A DNA stretch of 36,479 bases from Planctomycetales bacterium 4572_13 (GCA_002084585.1 NBLM01000004.1:1-36479); one strand, 5' to 3'. Positions 17,974 to 27,672 are shown, counted from the stretch's first letter. The notes: generated from the letters alone by a model not told the origin. Numbers and translations are program-made.

Positions 17974-18639
17974 ATGTCGAAATCAGAAAATCACTCCAAC
18001 CTGTGGAAACGCTGCATCTCCATCACGATGTGTTTGTCGATGATGGTCATGCTCGGATGCTCATCCGGTGTTAAGCGTTCGGACAAGGCGGCGTCCAGCG
18101 CTAAAACATTGCAGCGAGAGTGTACCAGCCTGCAGGGGCAAATCGACAAAACAATCCAGAGCTTGGACGCTGTTGTTGCGGCTAAAAAGGCAGGCCTGCG
18201 CGGTGCCTACAACAACTATGTATCCGAACTGAAAACCCTGAAATCCCAGACCAAAAAAGTCGCGTCCCGAGCGCAAAAACTCAAAAAATCGAGCCAGGGA
18301 TATCTTGACGCGTGGGAGAAGAACATGCAGGAAGTCAGCAATCCCGAACTTCGCGAGCAGGCGGCACAGCGACGGGCTACGGTGTCGGCGAAATTTGAGG
18401 ACAGCAGAGATGAATTTGACCGAATTCAATCCGATTATGATCAGTTTGCAAAAAATCTCAGGGAAATCAAGGTGGCTCTGGACAATGACTTGAATCCGGC
18501 CGGCGTCGCATCGGTCGAGAAAGTCATTAAGCGGGCGAAGAAAAGTTCGGAACCACTGAAAAAAGATATTGCAACGATTATCAAGGCCCTCGATGAGATT
18601 ACCATGGCCCTGTCCGGCCCGCCGCCTGTGGATAAATAA
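17974..18639 (+). CDS. DUF2959-type lipoprotein (coiled coil)
   Basis: CLSMMVMLGCSSGVKRSDKAASSAKTLQ lipobox and long helical region (NNYVSELKTLKSQTKKVASRAQKLKKSSQGYLDAWEKNMQEVSNPELREQAAQRR). Confidence 0.8.
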   Translation: MSKSENHSNLWKRCISITMCLSMMVMLGCSSGVKRSDKAASSAKTLQRECTSLQGQIDKTIQSLDAVVAAKKAGLRGAYNNYVSELKTLKSQTKKVASRAQKLKKSSQGYLDAWEKNMQEVSNPELREQAAQRRATVSAKFEDSRDEFDRIQSDYDQFAKNLREIKVALDNDLNPAGVASVEKVIKRAKKSSEPLKKDIATIIKALDEITMALSGPPPVDK

Positions 18640-18649
18640 AATATAACGA

Positions 18650-18931
18650 AGGCAAAAAAGAAGATCAAGGTAGCCCAAGCCGAGGCGAAGGTGCGGGTGC
18701 TGAAGATTCTGCCGCTACTGAAAAAGACCTATCCCGACGCGAAGATTGCGCCGCACTGGGACAACCTGTGGAACCTGCTGGTGGCGGCAATTCTCTCGGC
18801 CCAGCGGGTTTTTTCGCAACAAAGCCAAAAAAATCCGAGGCATTTTCGTGCGGGAGGAACTGAAACAGGTTGTTACAGAACAATTTCAGGGGATTGGCTC
18901 CCGCAATTATAACAAGCAAAAAAAACCTTGA
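18650..18931 (+). pseudogene. nth: decayed endonuclease III (nth) with internal deletion and frameshift
   Basis: VRVLKILPLLKKTYPDAKIAPHWDNLWNLLVAAILSAQ in one frame, then GFFRNKAKKIRGIFV in the next frame; the ~40 residues between them in intact Nth and the whole HhH/FeS half are missing. Confidence 0.8.
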
Positions 18932-18981
18932 AAGCATTTACTATTTCCACTATAAGCACCTTTTAGCATTGGTGAAGGATC

Positions 18982-19269
18982 ATGAAAACCAATAATACCT
19001 GCTCTCAATGCAGCCATAAAGACGGCTGTCGGCTGTCGTATGAAAAGCTCGGCAAGGCCAACGGCCCTAATGTGGCGACCAAGGCGGTTGTCGCGTTTTT
19101 GATACCGATTGGTATGTTTATTGGCGTCCTTGCCGCCAGTGAGCGGTTGCTGCAGGGCCGACTGGAAGGACGCAGTTTAACACTGATCAGTTTTTTTTTG
19201 GCGGTATGTGTTTCGTTGTTGGTTGTATTTATCGTTCGGGTCATTCGCGGCCCGAAAAAAACACTATAA
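18982..19269 (+). CDS. small RseC/MucC-like Cys-rich membrane protein
   Basis: CSQCSHKDGCRLSYEKLGKANGPN followed by two TM segments; immediately precedes rnfC. Confidence 0.6.
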   Translation: MKTNNTCSQCSHKDGCRLSYEKLGKANGPNVATKAVVAFLIPIGMFIGVLAASERLLQGRLEGRSLTLISFFLAVCVSLLVVFIVRVIRGPKKTL

Positions 19270-19284
19270 AAAAGGTTCGGTTTT

Positions 19285-20658
19285 ATGGCTGAAATTCGCG
19301 GCAAATGCACTTTCCCGGGCGGCGCGCATCCGCCTGAAAATAAACAGTTTGGTGAAAATTGTCCCGTAGAGGTCGTACCCGTCCCCAAACAGGTGTCGAT
19401 TCTGCTGAGCCAGCACATTGGCGCTCCGTGTGAGCCGCTGGTGGCCAAGCGGGAAGCGGTAACAGCCGGGCAGGTCATCGGCAAATCGGATGCGTTTGTT
19501 TCGGCTCCGATCCATTCACCGATCAATGGAACCGTCAAGGATATTGCTTTGCTGCCGCACCCGGTCATTGGACGGACGATGGGCATTATCATTGATGCCG
19601 ATGCTGAAAACAACACACCCAAACAGCCCGTCAATGCCCGGTTTGACAAAGATTTCAACCCCGCTGATTTTAGACCGGAACAGATTTGCACGGCGGTACG
19701 CGAGGCGGGGCTGGTCGGAATGGGCGGGGCCGGTTTCCCCACACAGGTTAAAATTGAACCCAATCCGCGACTGGAAAAAAAAATCCTGATCATCAACGGC
19801 TGTGAGTGTGAACCGTTTATCACCTGCGACTATCGGGTGATGCTGGAGTGGGTCTGGCAGGTCATCGCAGGCATTCGTCTGGCGGCTCATGCGGCCGGCG
19901 TTAATAAAATTCGGATTGGTATCGAGGACAACAAGCCCGAAGCAATCAAGATTGTCAGCGACACGATTGAGCAGCTGGGCAACATTGGCGATATACAGGT
20001 CGTTCCGCTCAAGACCAAGTATCCACAGGGCGGCGAGCGGCAACTCATTAAATCCATCCTTGGCAAAACCGTTCCCACCGGCAGTATTCCACCAACCATC
20101 GGGGTTTGTGTGCTGAATGTGGCAACTTGTGCGGCGATTGCCGAGGCGGTCATGATGGGTAATCCATTAACGCATCGGGTTGTAACGGTTTCCGGATGTG
20201 CCATATCAAAGCCCGGGAACTACTATGTTCCGATTGGGATGCGAGTGGAAGATCTTATTGCCCATTGCGGCGGGTTAACCGAAACCGCTGCCAAAGTGGT
20301 TATGGGCGGTCCAATGATGGGATTCGCGATTGCCGATCTTTCCACGCCCCTGACAAAGACAAGCGGGGCCTTAACCTTTCTGACCAAGGCCGCCGTAACG
20401 CGAGCCAAATACGAAAAACAGGTAACCGCCTGCATTCGCTGCGGGCGATGCCTGACGGTGTGTCCGGAACATCTCAACCCGACGAAGATCGCCCATGCGG
20501 TCAAATATAACAAGCTCGATCTGGCGAAGGATTATTACCTGTCAGCGTGTATGGAGTGCGGCTGCTGCAGCTTCGTCTGTCCGGCCAATATCGAGATTAC
20601 CGGCTACATCAAAACCGGCAAGATATTAGACGCACGGGCTAAGAAGCAGCTCGGCTAA
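19285..20658 (+). CDS. rnfC: Rnf electron transport complex subunit C
   Basis: GGAHPPENK start, GMGGAGFPTQVK, INGCECEPFITCDYRVM, CIRCGRCLTVCPEHLNP and CMECGCCSFVCPANIE. Confidence 0.97.
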   Translation: MAEIRGKCTFPGGAHPPENKQFGENCPVEVVPVPKQVSILLSQHIGAPCEPLVAKREAVTAGQVIGKSDAFVSAPIHSPINGTVKDIALLPHPVIGRTMGIIIDADAENNTPKQPVNARFDKDFNPADFRPEQICTAVREAGLVGMGGAGFPTQVKIEPNPRLEKKILIINGCECEPFITCDYRVMLEWVWQVIAGIRLAAHAAGVNKIRIGIEDNKPEAIKIVSDTIEQLGNIGDIQVVPLKTKYPQGGERQLIKSILGKTVPTGSIPPTIGVCVLNVATCAAIAEAVMMGNPLTHRVVTVSGCAISKPGNYYVPIGMRVEDLIAHCGGLTETAAKVVMGGPMMGFAIADLSTPLTKTSGALTFLTKAAVTRAKYEKQVTACIRCGRCLTVCPEHLNPTKIAHAVKYNKLDLAKDYYLSACMECGCCSFVCPANIEITGYIKTGKILDARAKKQLG

Positions 20659-20721
20659 TCGTAGGGTGGGCACTATGCCCATGCGGATCTAACAAGTCAA
20701 TAAACAAAGGAATAATATTCA

Positions 20722-21780
20722 ATGTTGAGCAAGATCACAGTTTCACCGGCGCCACATATCAGCCAGAATCTGTCCACGCGCGGCGTGATGGGCGATGTGA
20801 TTATCGGATTGGCTCCGGCTGTGGCCGCGGCGGTCTGGTTTTTCCGCTTTCAGGCGGTGTGGGTGATAGCGACTTGTGTCGTTTCGTGTATGGTCAGCGA
20901 ATGGATATGCAATGTTATTCGCAAAAAGCCGAATTCGCTGGGCGATTTAAGTGCGATTTTGACAGGGCTTATCCTGGCATTCTCGCTACCACCGATGATC
21001 CCGTTGTGGGCCGCGACGATCGGCAGCGCTTTCGCGATTGTCATTACCAAGATGCTGTTCGGTGGACTGGGCTGCAATGTGTTTAATCCGGCGATGGCGG
21101 CGAGGGCATTTATGGCGGCCTCTCTGGGGGCGTTGATGACGACCTGGACGGTGCCGGCGACGATGGGTGAAGTTCATTACAAAGGGCAGGATGCCAATGT
21201 GCTGGCAACAGTCCATGCTGAGAATCTTTATGGCGGTTCCGCCGAGCAGGCTGCCCTGACACAGGCGACCCCGCTGGCCTGGTCAAAATCCGCTCAAAAA
21301 GGAAAGGCGGATATCCAGCCGATTAATCAGATGGTCAAGCCGATGTTCTACGGCGGTGTGGGCGGATGCCTGGGCGAGACCAGTGTACTGGCGCTGCTGA
21401 TCGGCGGGGTGTATTTGCTGATCCGTCGAACCATTTCATTTCATATCCCCGCGGCGGTACTGATCGCGGCGGCGGTGTTTGCGAGCATTTTTCATCTCAT
21501 CAGTCCGGACAAATACGCCACCCCCGCTTTCCATCTGTTTAGCGGTGGAATGCTGATCTGTGCATTCTTTATTGCAACCGACCCGGTAACCGCTCCGTTG
21601 AGTGTCAAGGGCATGTGGATATTCGGCGCCGGTGTGGGTGCGCTGGTGATGCTCATTCGCTTAGTCGGCGAGTTGCCGGAGGGTGTGATGTACGCGGTGT
21701 TGATTATGAATGCCCTGACACCTTTAATCGATCGTGCCTGTAAACTGGTGCCTGCGGGAGGAAAACCCAATGTCAGCTAA
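20722..21780 (+). CDS. rnfD: Rnf complex subunit D
   Basis: VSPAPHISQNLSTRGVMGDVIIGLAPAVAAAVWFF, FGGLGCNVFNPAMAARAF, multi-TM. Confidence 0.95.
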   Translation: MLSKITVSPAPHISQNLSTRGVMGDVIIGLAPAVAAAVWFFRFQAVWVIATCVVSCMVSEWICNVIRKKPNSLGDLSAILTGLILAFSLPPMIPLWAATIGSAFAIVITKMLFGGLGCNVFNPAMAARAFMAASLGALMTTWTVPATMGEVHYKGQDANVLATVHAENLYGGSAEQAALTQATPLAWSKSAQKGKADIQPINQMVKPMFYGGVGGCLGETSVLALLIGGVYLLIRRTISFHIPAAVLIAAAVFASIFHLISPDKYATPAFHLFSGGMLICAFFIATDPVTAPLSVKGMWIFGAGVGALVMLIRLVGELPEGVMYAVLIMNALTPLIDRACKLVPAGGKPNVS

Positions 21781-22405
21781 TGAAAAGAAAAATCCTTTAC
21801 TCTATTTTTTGCGGGAAAGCTGGTTGCTGATGGCCGCGGCGATTGTTTTTGGCTCGTTACTGTCATCGCTGAATGCAGCGTGGCAGCCAAAGATCGCGCA
21901 GAATGAAATCGACAAGTTCAATACGCTGGCTGGCGGATTGTTAGGTAGTGCAGAAAGTTTCGAGACTGTCCCGAAGGCCGTGCCGGTTGATATCGGAAAA
22001 GGCAAAACCTACAGCGTCGAGGTCAAAAAGGGCACCGATGCTGACGGAAACCCTGTCGGTTGGGCGTTCGTGTGCGAGGGGGCCGGTTTTGCTGACAAGA
22101 TCAAACTGGTCGTGGCAACGGACATAGCGTTTGAAACCGTGGCCGGATTCGGTGTTCTCAGCAGTTTTGAAACGCCGGGCTTTGGCGATAAGATCAATAT
22201 CAAAGATGGGTTTTACCAGAGCCAGTTCAACGGAACACCGGTAACCAAGTTGGAGCTAACGAAGATCGGCGATCCTGAAAAGGTAGATGACCAGATCGTT
22301 TCGATTACTGGGGCAACCGTAACCAGCGAGGCAGTCGTCAGTATCTTCAATACATTCCTGCTGCCGATCAAAGAAGCCCTGCAAGAACAAAATCTTTTAC
22401 AATAG
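21770..22405 (+). CDS. rnfG: Rnf complex subunit G (FMN-binding)
   Basis: Single N-terminal TM; GFGVLSSFETPGFGDKI and SITGATVTSEAVV (FMN-attachment SGATxT-type). Overlaps the rnfD end by 11 nt. Confidence 0.93.
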   Translation: MSANEKKNPLLYFLRESWLLMAAAIVFGSLLSSLNAAWQPKIAQNEIDKFNTLAGGLLGSAESFETVPKAVPVDIGKGKTYSVEVKKGTDADGNPVGWAFVCEGAGFADKIKLVVATDIAFETVAGFGVLSSFETPGFGDKINIKDGFYQSQFNGTPVTKLELTKIGDPEKVDDQIVSITGATVTSEAVVSIFNTFLLPIKEALQEQNLLQ

Positions 22406-22414
22406 GATACAGAT

Positions 22415-23032
22415 ATGTCGGATAATAAAATTTCACTCGGCAAAACATTTTTCGGCGGTATCTGGGATAATAACCCGGTGCTGCGGCTGCTATTGGGGAT
22501 GTGCCCGATGCTGGCGGTCACCGCCGCAGTCAAACCGGCGCTGACCATGGGCGTCAGCGTGATCTTCGTGCTGCTGTTTTCCAACATCGTCGTCAGTTCC
22601 TTGCGGCATCAGCTCAAGCCGCATGTGCGGATTCTGATGTTTACGCTGACCATCGCCACGGCGGTAACGATTGCCGATTTGTACCTGAAAGCATTTATGC
22701 CGGAGATGAGTGCCAGCTTGGGGCCGTTTATTCCGCTGATTATCGTTAACTGTATCATCATCGGCCGGGCCGAGGCGTGTGCGAGCAAGAATGGTTTGGT
22801 CGTCAGCATTATCGATGCTTTGGGAATGGGTGCCGGATTTACGATTACGCTGTGCGTTTTGGCGGCAATTCGTGAAGTACTGGCCACGGGGATGATATTC
22901 GAACAACCGATCCCTGCATTTACTGATTTCTATGTACCATGGGCCGGAATGGGAATGCCGGTCGGTGCCTTTATTACGCTGGGGCTGATGCTGGGTGCTG
23001 TAAACCTGATTACAAAAAAGACACAAGCATAA
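22415..23032 (+). CDS. rnfE: Rnf complex subunit E
   Basis: NPVLRLLLGMCPMLAVTAAVKPALTMG, FIPLIIVNCIIIGRAEACASKNG. Confidence 0.95.
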   Translation: MSDNKISLGKTFFGGIWDNNPVLRLLLGMCPMLAVTAAVKPALTMGVSVIFVLLFSNIVVSSLRHQLKPHVRILMFTLTIATAVTIADLYLKAFMPEMSASLGPFIPLIIVNCIIIGRAEACASKNGLVVSIIDALGMGAGFTITLCVLAAIREVLATGMIFEQPIPAFTDFYVPWAGMGMPVGAFITLGLMLGAVNLITKKTQA

Positions 23033-23046
23033 TACGGATTTAACAA

Positions 23047-23637
23047 ATGGATACACTACAAACATTGCTGTTGGGATTCATCGGGATTGTCGTTGTCAAC
23101 AACCTGGTGTTCACAAAGTTTCTGGGCATCTGCCCGTATCTCGGCGTGTCAGGACGAATTGATATGGCGTTCGGGATGGGCTGCGCCGTAACTTTCGTGG
23201 TAACGCTGGCCGGAACGCTGACATGGATGATCGACCACTGCTTTTTGATGCCCTATTCGTTGGAAGTGATGCGGTATTTGTGCTTTATCCTCGTCATCGC
23301 TGGGGCGGTACAGCTGGTGGAGATGTATGTGCGAAAGTTTTTTCCGGCGTTATATGAGAGCTTCGGCGTGTTCCTGCCGCTGATCACGACCAACTGCGCG
23401 ATCTTGGGGCTGTGTTTGTTCCTGAACCTGTGGGGCATTGACAGCTTGCTGGAGGCGGTTGTGCTGAGTGTGGGTGCGGGTATCGGGTTTACAATGGCCA
23501 TTTGTATTATGGCCGGCATCCGTGAGAATCTGGAACTGGCCGATGTGCCGGAATGTTTGCAGGGGGCGCCGATTACGCTGATTACCGCGGGATTGCTGAC
23601 ACTGGCGTTTATGGGCTTTGCGGGAATGATCCGATAA
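23047..23637 (+). CDS. rnfA: Rnf complex subunit A
   Basis: NNLVFTKFLGICPYLGVSGRIDMAFGMG, FLPLITTNCAILGLCLF. Confidence 0.95.
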   Translation: MDTLQTLLLGFIGIVVVNNLVFTKFLGICPYLGVSGRIDMAFGMGCAVTFVVTLAGTLTWMIDHCFLMPYSLEVMRYLCFILVIAGAVQLVEMYVRKFFPALYESFGVFLPLITTNCAILGLCLFLNLWGIDSLLEAVVLSVGAGIGFTMAICIMAGIRENLELADVPECLQGAPITLITAGLLTLAFMGFAGMIR

Positions 23638-23700
23638 GAATATAAGAATCACCTTCAGCGATGATTGATTTAATTTGAAAATAGAAAATTGGAAATAGAA

Positions 23701-24585
23701 ATGATAATCGCTTCTATAACGGAACTGTTTAACAATGCGTGGCCGGCGGCGGTGCTGGCGTTAGGGCTGGCGGCGGTGTTTGCACTGATTTTATTGGTCG
23801 CCAGCATCAAGCTGAAAGTCGTTGTCGATCCGAAGATCGAAGATGTCCACGCGGCCCTGCCGAGTATCGACTGCGGCGCCTGCGGATTCGCCGGATGCGG
23901 CTCGTATGCCAAGGCGGTCGTAGCCGATCCGGAACTGCTGGGCAACTGCGCCCCCGGCGGAAGCGACACCTCCAACGCCATCGCAGAGATTTTGAACCTG
24001 CAAATGTCCGGCGGTGCGGCTCCGCTGCGGCCGATTATCCATTGCCGCGCCCACGACGAAGACCGCAAGTTCTTCGCTACCTATGACGGCATCCCAAACT
24101 GCACGACGGTGGATGCAGTGCCGAATGTGCAGGCCTGTGCCTATGGCTGCCTGGGCTATGGCGACTGTGTGCAGTCGTGCAAGTTCGGCGCCCTGCATAT
24201 CATCGATGGGCTGGCGACGGTGGACTATGAAAAATGCACCGGTTGCGGCGCATGCGTCAAGGCCTGTCCGCGCGAGCTGATCGAGATGGTCCCGTTCACA
24301 CAGGACATTATGATGACGGTGGCCTGCAACAGCAAAGAAAATGGCAAGAATACACGCTCGTTTTGCACGGTCGGCTGCATCGGCTGCGGGATGTGCAGCC
24401 GCAACAGCGACCTGTTCACGACGGAAAATTTCCTGGCCCGGCTGGATTTTGAAAACTACGCCCCGTCCGAAGAAGCCCAAACCGCGATGGACAAATGCCC
24501 CACCGGCAACATCGTCTTCCGCGGCAAAAACGCCCCCGCCCCAAGACCCGCCGGACAAAAACCCGCCGCAGCGAAGAAAGCATAA
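23701..24585 (+). CDS. rnfB: Rnf complex subunit B (ferredoxin)
   Basis: IDCGACGFAGCGSYAKAVVADPELLGNCAPGG plus CTGCGACVKACPRELIEM and CIGCGMCSRNSDLF clusters. Confidence 0.95.
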   Translation: MIIASITELFNNAWPAAVLALGLAAVFALILLVASIKLKVVVDPKIEDVHAALPSIDCGACGFAGCGSYAKAVVADPELLGNCAPGGSDTSNAIAEILNLQMSGGAAPLRPIIHCRAHDEDRKFFATYDGIPNCTTVDAVPNVQACAYGCLGYGDCVQSCKFGALHIIDGLATVDYEKCTGCGACVKACPRELIEMVPFTQDIMMTVACNSKENGKNTRSFCTVGCIGCGMCSRNSDLFTTENFLARLDFENYAPSEEAQTAMDKCPTGNIVFRGKNAPAPRPAGQKPAAAKKA

Positions 24586-24587
24586 CA

Positions 24588-24620
24588 GCAGCCGAGCGGC
24601 GCAAGCCGCCGGATAAGGCA
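24588..24620 (+). repeat. dispersed palindromic repeat, partial copy E
   Basis: GCAGCCGAGCGGCGCAAGCCGCCGGATAAGGCA; GCGGC-GCAA-GCCGC hairpin 2 nt after the rnfB stop. Confidence 0.55.
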
Positions 24621-24754
24621 TTTTTGTATAATTGCCCGGTTTTCATCCAGAAACACAACATTCCAAAGAAATCCGGCTAATCTGTTGACAGACAGCCCGA
24701 CAGGCGGTAGAATCCGCCGTCTTGTCGTGCGACGATTTTCGCCACGGCGTGATG

Positions 24755-24828
24755 GTGGATGTAGCTCAGTTGGTTAGAGCACTAGATTGTGGATCTAGGG
24801 GTCGGGGGTTCGAATCCCCTCATCCACC
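24755..24828 (+). tRNA. tRNA-His (GTG)
   Basis: GTGGATG/CATCCAC acceptor, CTAGA-TTGTGGA-TCTAG anticodon arm, GGGGG-TTCGAAT-CCCCT T arm (near-complete pairing); genome-encoded G(-1) at 24754 opposite C73. Confidence 0.96.
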
Positions 24829-24910
24829 CTTTTTTTAGCAAAAAAACAATTCTTTTGGTTTTGCCCGCTGTTTCCTCAATGCCATAAACATTTTAATGGC
24901 CTAATCGGTG

Positions 24911-25321
24911 TTATCGAATAATTGTGATGTGTTGTTCCGGAATGGGCTGAGCTTGTGTTTTTGGACCGCCGATAGCTGTCCAGCCGATGGCCTGAAGTTT
25001 CCCATCATGGAAAACATAAGGAGTAAACTCGTCATCGGTCAGGATTTTGTCGTAGTTGGCATGAGAGCGGAAAAAGTAAATCTCCACATGAACTCCATCC
25101 TGCGTATATTGTTCCGACCCGCGTGCCTGGCGTAATGATAATCTCTCCTGCGTTGGTTCAAGAATTCTCAGAACATCACCCTTATCCATACCAAGCTGAA
25201 CCTGTGGGCGGGCGGCATGAAATTGACTGATTGCCTTGCCAACAGCATTCGAACAACCACACAAAAAGCTAAACACCATTAACACCATACCACACATTAC
25301 AGTTATCTTCAAGTTCTTCAT
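24911..25321 (-). CDS. small lipoprotein, SmpA/OmlA-like fold possible
   Basis: MVLMVFSFLCGCSNAVGKAISQF lipobox; VQLGMDKGDVLRILEPTQ resembles the SmpA/BamE G-MxxxxVxxxLG pattern. Confidence 0.65.
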   Translation of the reverse strand: MKNLKITVMCGMVLMVFSFLCGCSNAVGKAISQFHAARPQVQLGMDKGDVLRILEPTQERLSLRQARGSEQYTQDGVHVEIYFFRSHANYDKILTDDEFTPYVFHDGKLQAIGWTAIGGPKTQAQPIPEQHITIIR

Positions 25322-25341
25322 GGTTAAATCTTTCTTCCGGA

Positions 25342-26328
25342 CTATCCAAAGTGCAATTCGATAATTTCCTTATCACTGAGAATGTGCTCTCGCGGCACAC
25401 TCTGACCGTCGTGGATGTTGGGCGAGTTCCAGGCACGGGCGGTTTTGAGTTTGTCGGCCAGTTCCCGATGGATATGGTAGGCCATATCGTGTACATCGCT
25501 GCCGCGTTTGAGCGTGAATGGGTCGATCATGTCTGCGGGCTTATGCGGCTTTTTAGCGTAAATACGGATGACATCCAGCATCTCAAAGATCCGCCGCCGT
25601 AATTCATCCAGCCCCTGCCCGGTTTCCGACGAAATCTCGATATACTCAAACGGCCGTTCGGTCAGTTCCTTCAGCGTCTCCAGCGTTCCCGCCGGAGCAA
25701 TGTCCGCTTTAGTCGCAATCACAAATGTCTTTCTCGCCAGCCGTTGGCTTGCTTCGTCTGTATCATCCAGAATCAGTTTATGTGAATCCAGATACGCTGT
25801 GCAGACTTCCATCTGCTCCAGCACCTCGCCCGCCAGGTCAATGACAATACCCAGCATATCCGCGCTGCGACAGGTGTTGACCAACCCCGGCGGTGCATAG
25901 TCAGCTGTGATCGGCGGAGCGTCCACAAGCTGTATATGAACATCTTCATACTGAGCCATACCGGGGGCGGGTTTGTCGGTGGTAAAAGGATAATCGGCGA
26001 CGAGAACATGGGCATGGGTCAGTGCCGCAAGGATAGCGCTTTTTCCCGCGTTCGGCATTCCCACCAGCGCGACTTGTCCGGCTCCGCTTTTGGGGATATG
26101 AAAGACATCGACATGGCCGCCCCCGCCGGACTTTTTACCGCCGCCTTCAATCGCCGCCTTGAGCTTGCTGCGGCGTTTCTTCAGGTCGGCCTGCAGGTGC
26201 TCGGTCCCCTTGTGCTTGGGGATTTCACGCAGCATTTCTTCCAATGCATCAAGCCGTTCGGCATCTGTCCCGGCGGCCTTATACCGCTGCTCGGCCTTTT
26301 TATACTGCTGTGTCAGATTCGCTGGCAT
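25342..26328 (-). CDS. DRG/Obg-like GTPase with C-terminal TGS domain
   Basis: QVALVGMPNAGKSAILAALTHAHVLVADYPFTTDKPAPGM (G1), QLVDAPPI (G3), ATKAD (G4), C-terminal IRIYAKKPHKPADMIDPFTLKRGSDVHDMAYHIHRELADKLKTARAWN (TGS). Confidence 0.88.
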   Translation of the reverse strand: MPANLTQQYKKAEQRYKAAGTDAERLDALEEMLREIPKHKGTEHLQADLKKRRSKLKAAIEGGGKKSGGGGHVDVFHIPKSGAGQVALVGMPNAGKSAILAALTHAHVLVADYPFTTDKPAPGMAQYEDVHIQLVDAPPITADYAPPGLVNTCRSADMLGIVIDLAGEVLEQMEVCTAYLDSHKLILDDTDEASQRLARKTFVIATKADIAPAGTLETLKELTERPFEYIEISSETGQGLDELRRRIFEMLDVIRIYAKKPHKPADMIDPFTLKRGSDVHDMAYHIHRELADKLKTARAWNSPNIHDGQSVPREHILSDKEIIELHFG

Positions 26329-26449
26329 TTTTAATTGTCGATTGATGATTGACGATTGACGATTTAATTGGACTATCCTTATTCTATAAAAAAACGCCAC
26401 CGATGTAAACCGGCAGCGTTTTTAAACTTTTCAAAGATATGTATGTGCT

Positions 26450-27535
26450 TTAGTTTGCGACCAGTTCGGCAACCATGTCGCCGACTTCGCTGGTGGTGTA
26501 GCCCATTTGCTTGGCGGCCAGCGATTTGATTTTATTGGCCGTAACAAAACGGACTGCTTCATCGATCTTGGCGGCGGCTTTCTCTTCGCCCAGCGTTTCG
26601 AGCATCATCTGCATCGCGCAGATTGCGGCCAGCGGATTGATCACACCCATGTCGGTGTACTTCGGTGCGGAACCACCGATGGGCTCGAACATACTGACGC
26701 CTTCGGGGTTGATGTTGCCGCCGGCAGCGATGCCCATGCCGCCCTGCGTCATAGCACCTAAGTCCGTAATGATATCACCGAATAGGTTGCCGGTTACCAG
26801 AACATCAAACCATTCGGGACTCTTGACCATCCACATACAGGTTGCGTCCACATGGTAATAGTCCCGGCGGATATCCGGATAGTCCTTTTCGCCCATCTCG
26901 TGAAACGCCCGTTCCCACAGGTCGTAGATATAAGTCAGCACATTGGTTTTGCCGACCAGTCCGACCGTGTTCTCTTCGCCGACGCCGCGGGCCTTTTTGC
27001 CGTGCTTCTTGGCATATTCAAAGGCATACTTCAATGCACGATCCACCTGAAAACGAGTGTAAACAGCGGTCTGCGTGGCGACTTCGTGCGGCGTTCCCTC
27101 CATCATCAGCCCGCCGGAACCGGTGTAGATGTCGCCGGAGTTTTCACGGACGACGACATAGTCGATCTCTTTAGGCCCTTTGTCTTTGATCGGCGTTTCC
27201 ACGCCGGGGAACAGCCGAACCGGACGCAAATTAATGTATTGATCCAACTTAAACCGCATTTCCAGCAGCAGGCCTTTTTCAAGGATGCCCGGCGCCACAT
27301 CAGGATGTCCGATCGCACCCAGCAGAATCGCATCTTGTTTCTTCAGTTCGTTAACAGCGCCCTCCGGCAGAATTTCGCCGGTCTTCATATACCGCTCGCC
27401 GCCGAAATCATACGGAGTCTGCTCGACCTTAAACCCAAACTTCGCCGCGGCCGCCTCCATGACTTTAACTGCTTCAACAGTCACTTCCGGGCCGGTTCCG
27501 TCGCCGCCCATCACACCAATCTTATAACTCTTCAT
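26450..27535 (-). CDS. leuB: 3-isopropylmalate dehydrogenase
   Basis: KIGVMGGDGTGPEVTVEAVKVMEAA, LLEMRFKLDQYINLRPVRLFPGVETP, NLFGDIITDLGAMTQGGMGIAAGGNINPEG, EPIGGSAPKY. Confidence 0.93.
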   Translation of the reverse strand: MKSYKIGVMGGDGTGPEVTVEAVKVMEAAAAKFGFKVEQTPYDFGGERYMKTGEILPEGAVNELKKQDAILLGAIGHPDVAPGILEKGLLLEMRFKLDQYINLRPVRLFPGVETPIKDKGPKEIDYVVVRENSGDIYTGSGGLMMEGTPHEVATQTAVYTRFQVDRALKYAFEYAKKHGKKARGVGEENTVGLVGKTNVLTYIYDLWERAFHEMGEKDYPDIRRDYYHVDATCMWMVKSPEWFDVLVTGNLFGDIITDLGAMTQGGMGIAAGGNINPEGVSMFEPIGGSAPKYTDMGVINPLAAICAMQMMLETLGEEKAAAKIDEAVRFVTANKIKSLAAKQMGYTTSEVGDMVAELVAN

Positions 27536-27592
27536 TTCGATACTACCTTTCTATTATCCATACCATTTATTTTTGTCGCTTCAACCTTAAAT

Positions 27593-27656
27593 TACCATGA
27601 AGGGCATGAAGTTTTTAATTATTTTCTCTTCATGTCCCTCATGAACTTCATGGTTA
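27593..27656. repeat. palindromic intercistronic element (leuB/leuD gap)
   Basis: TACCATGAAGGGCATGAAG ... CTTCATGTCCCTCATGAACTTCATGGTTA. Confidence 0.65.
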
Positions 27657-27672
27657 AAAACACCCTATCATT

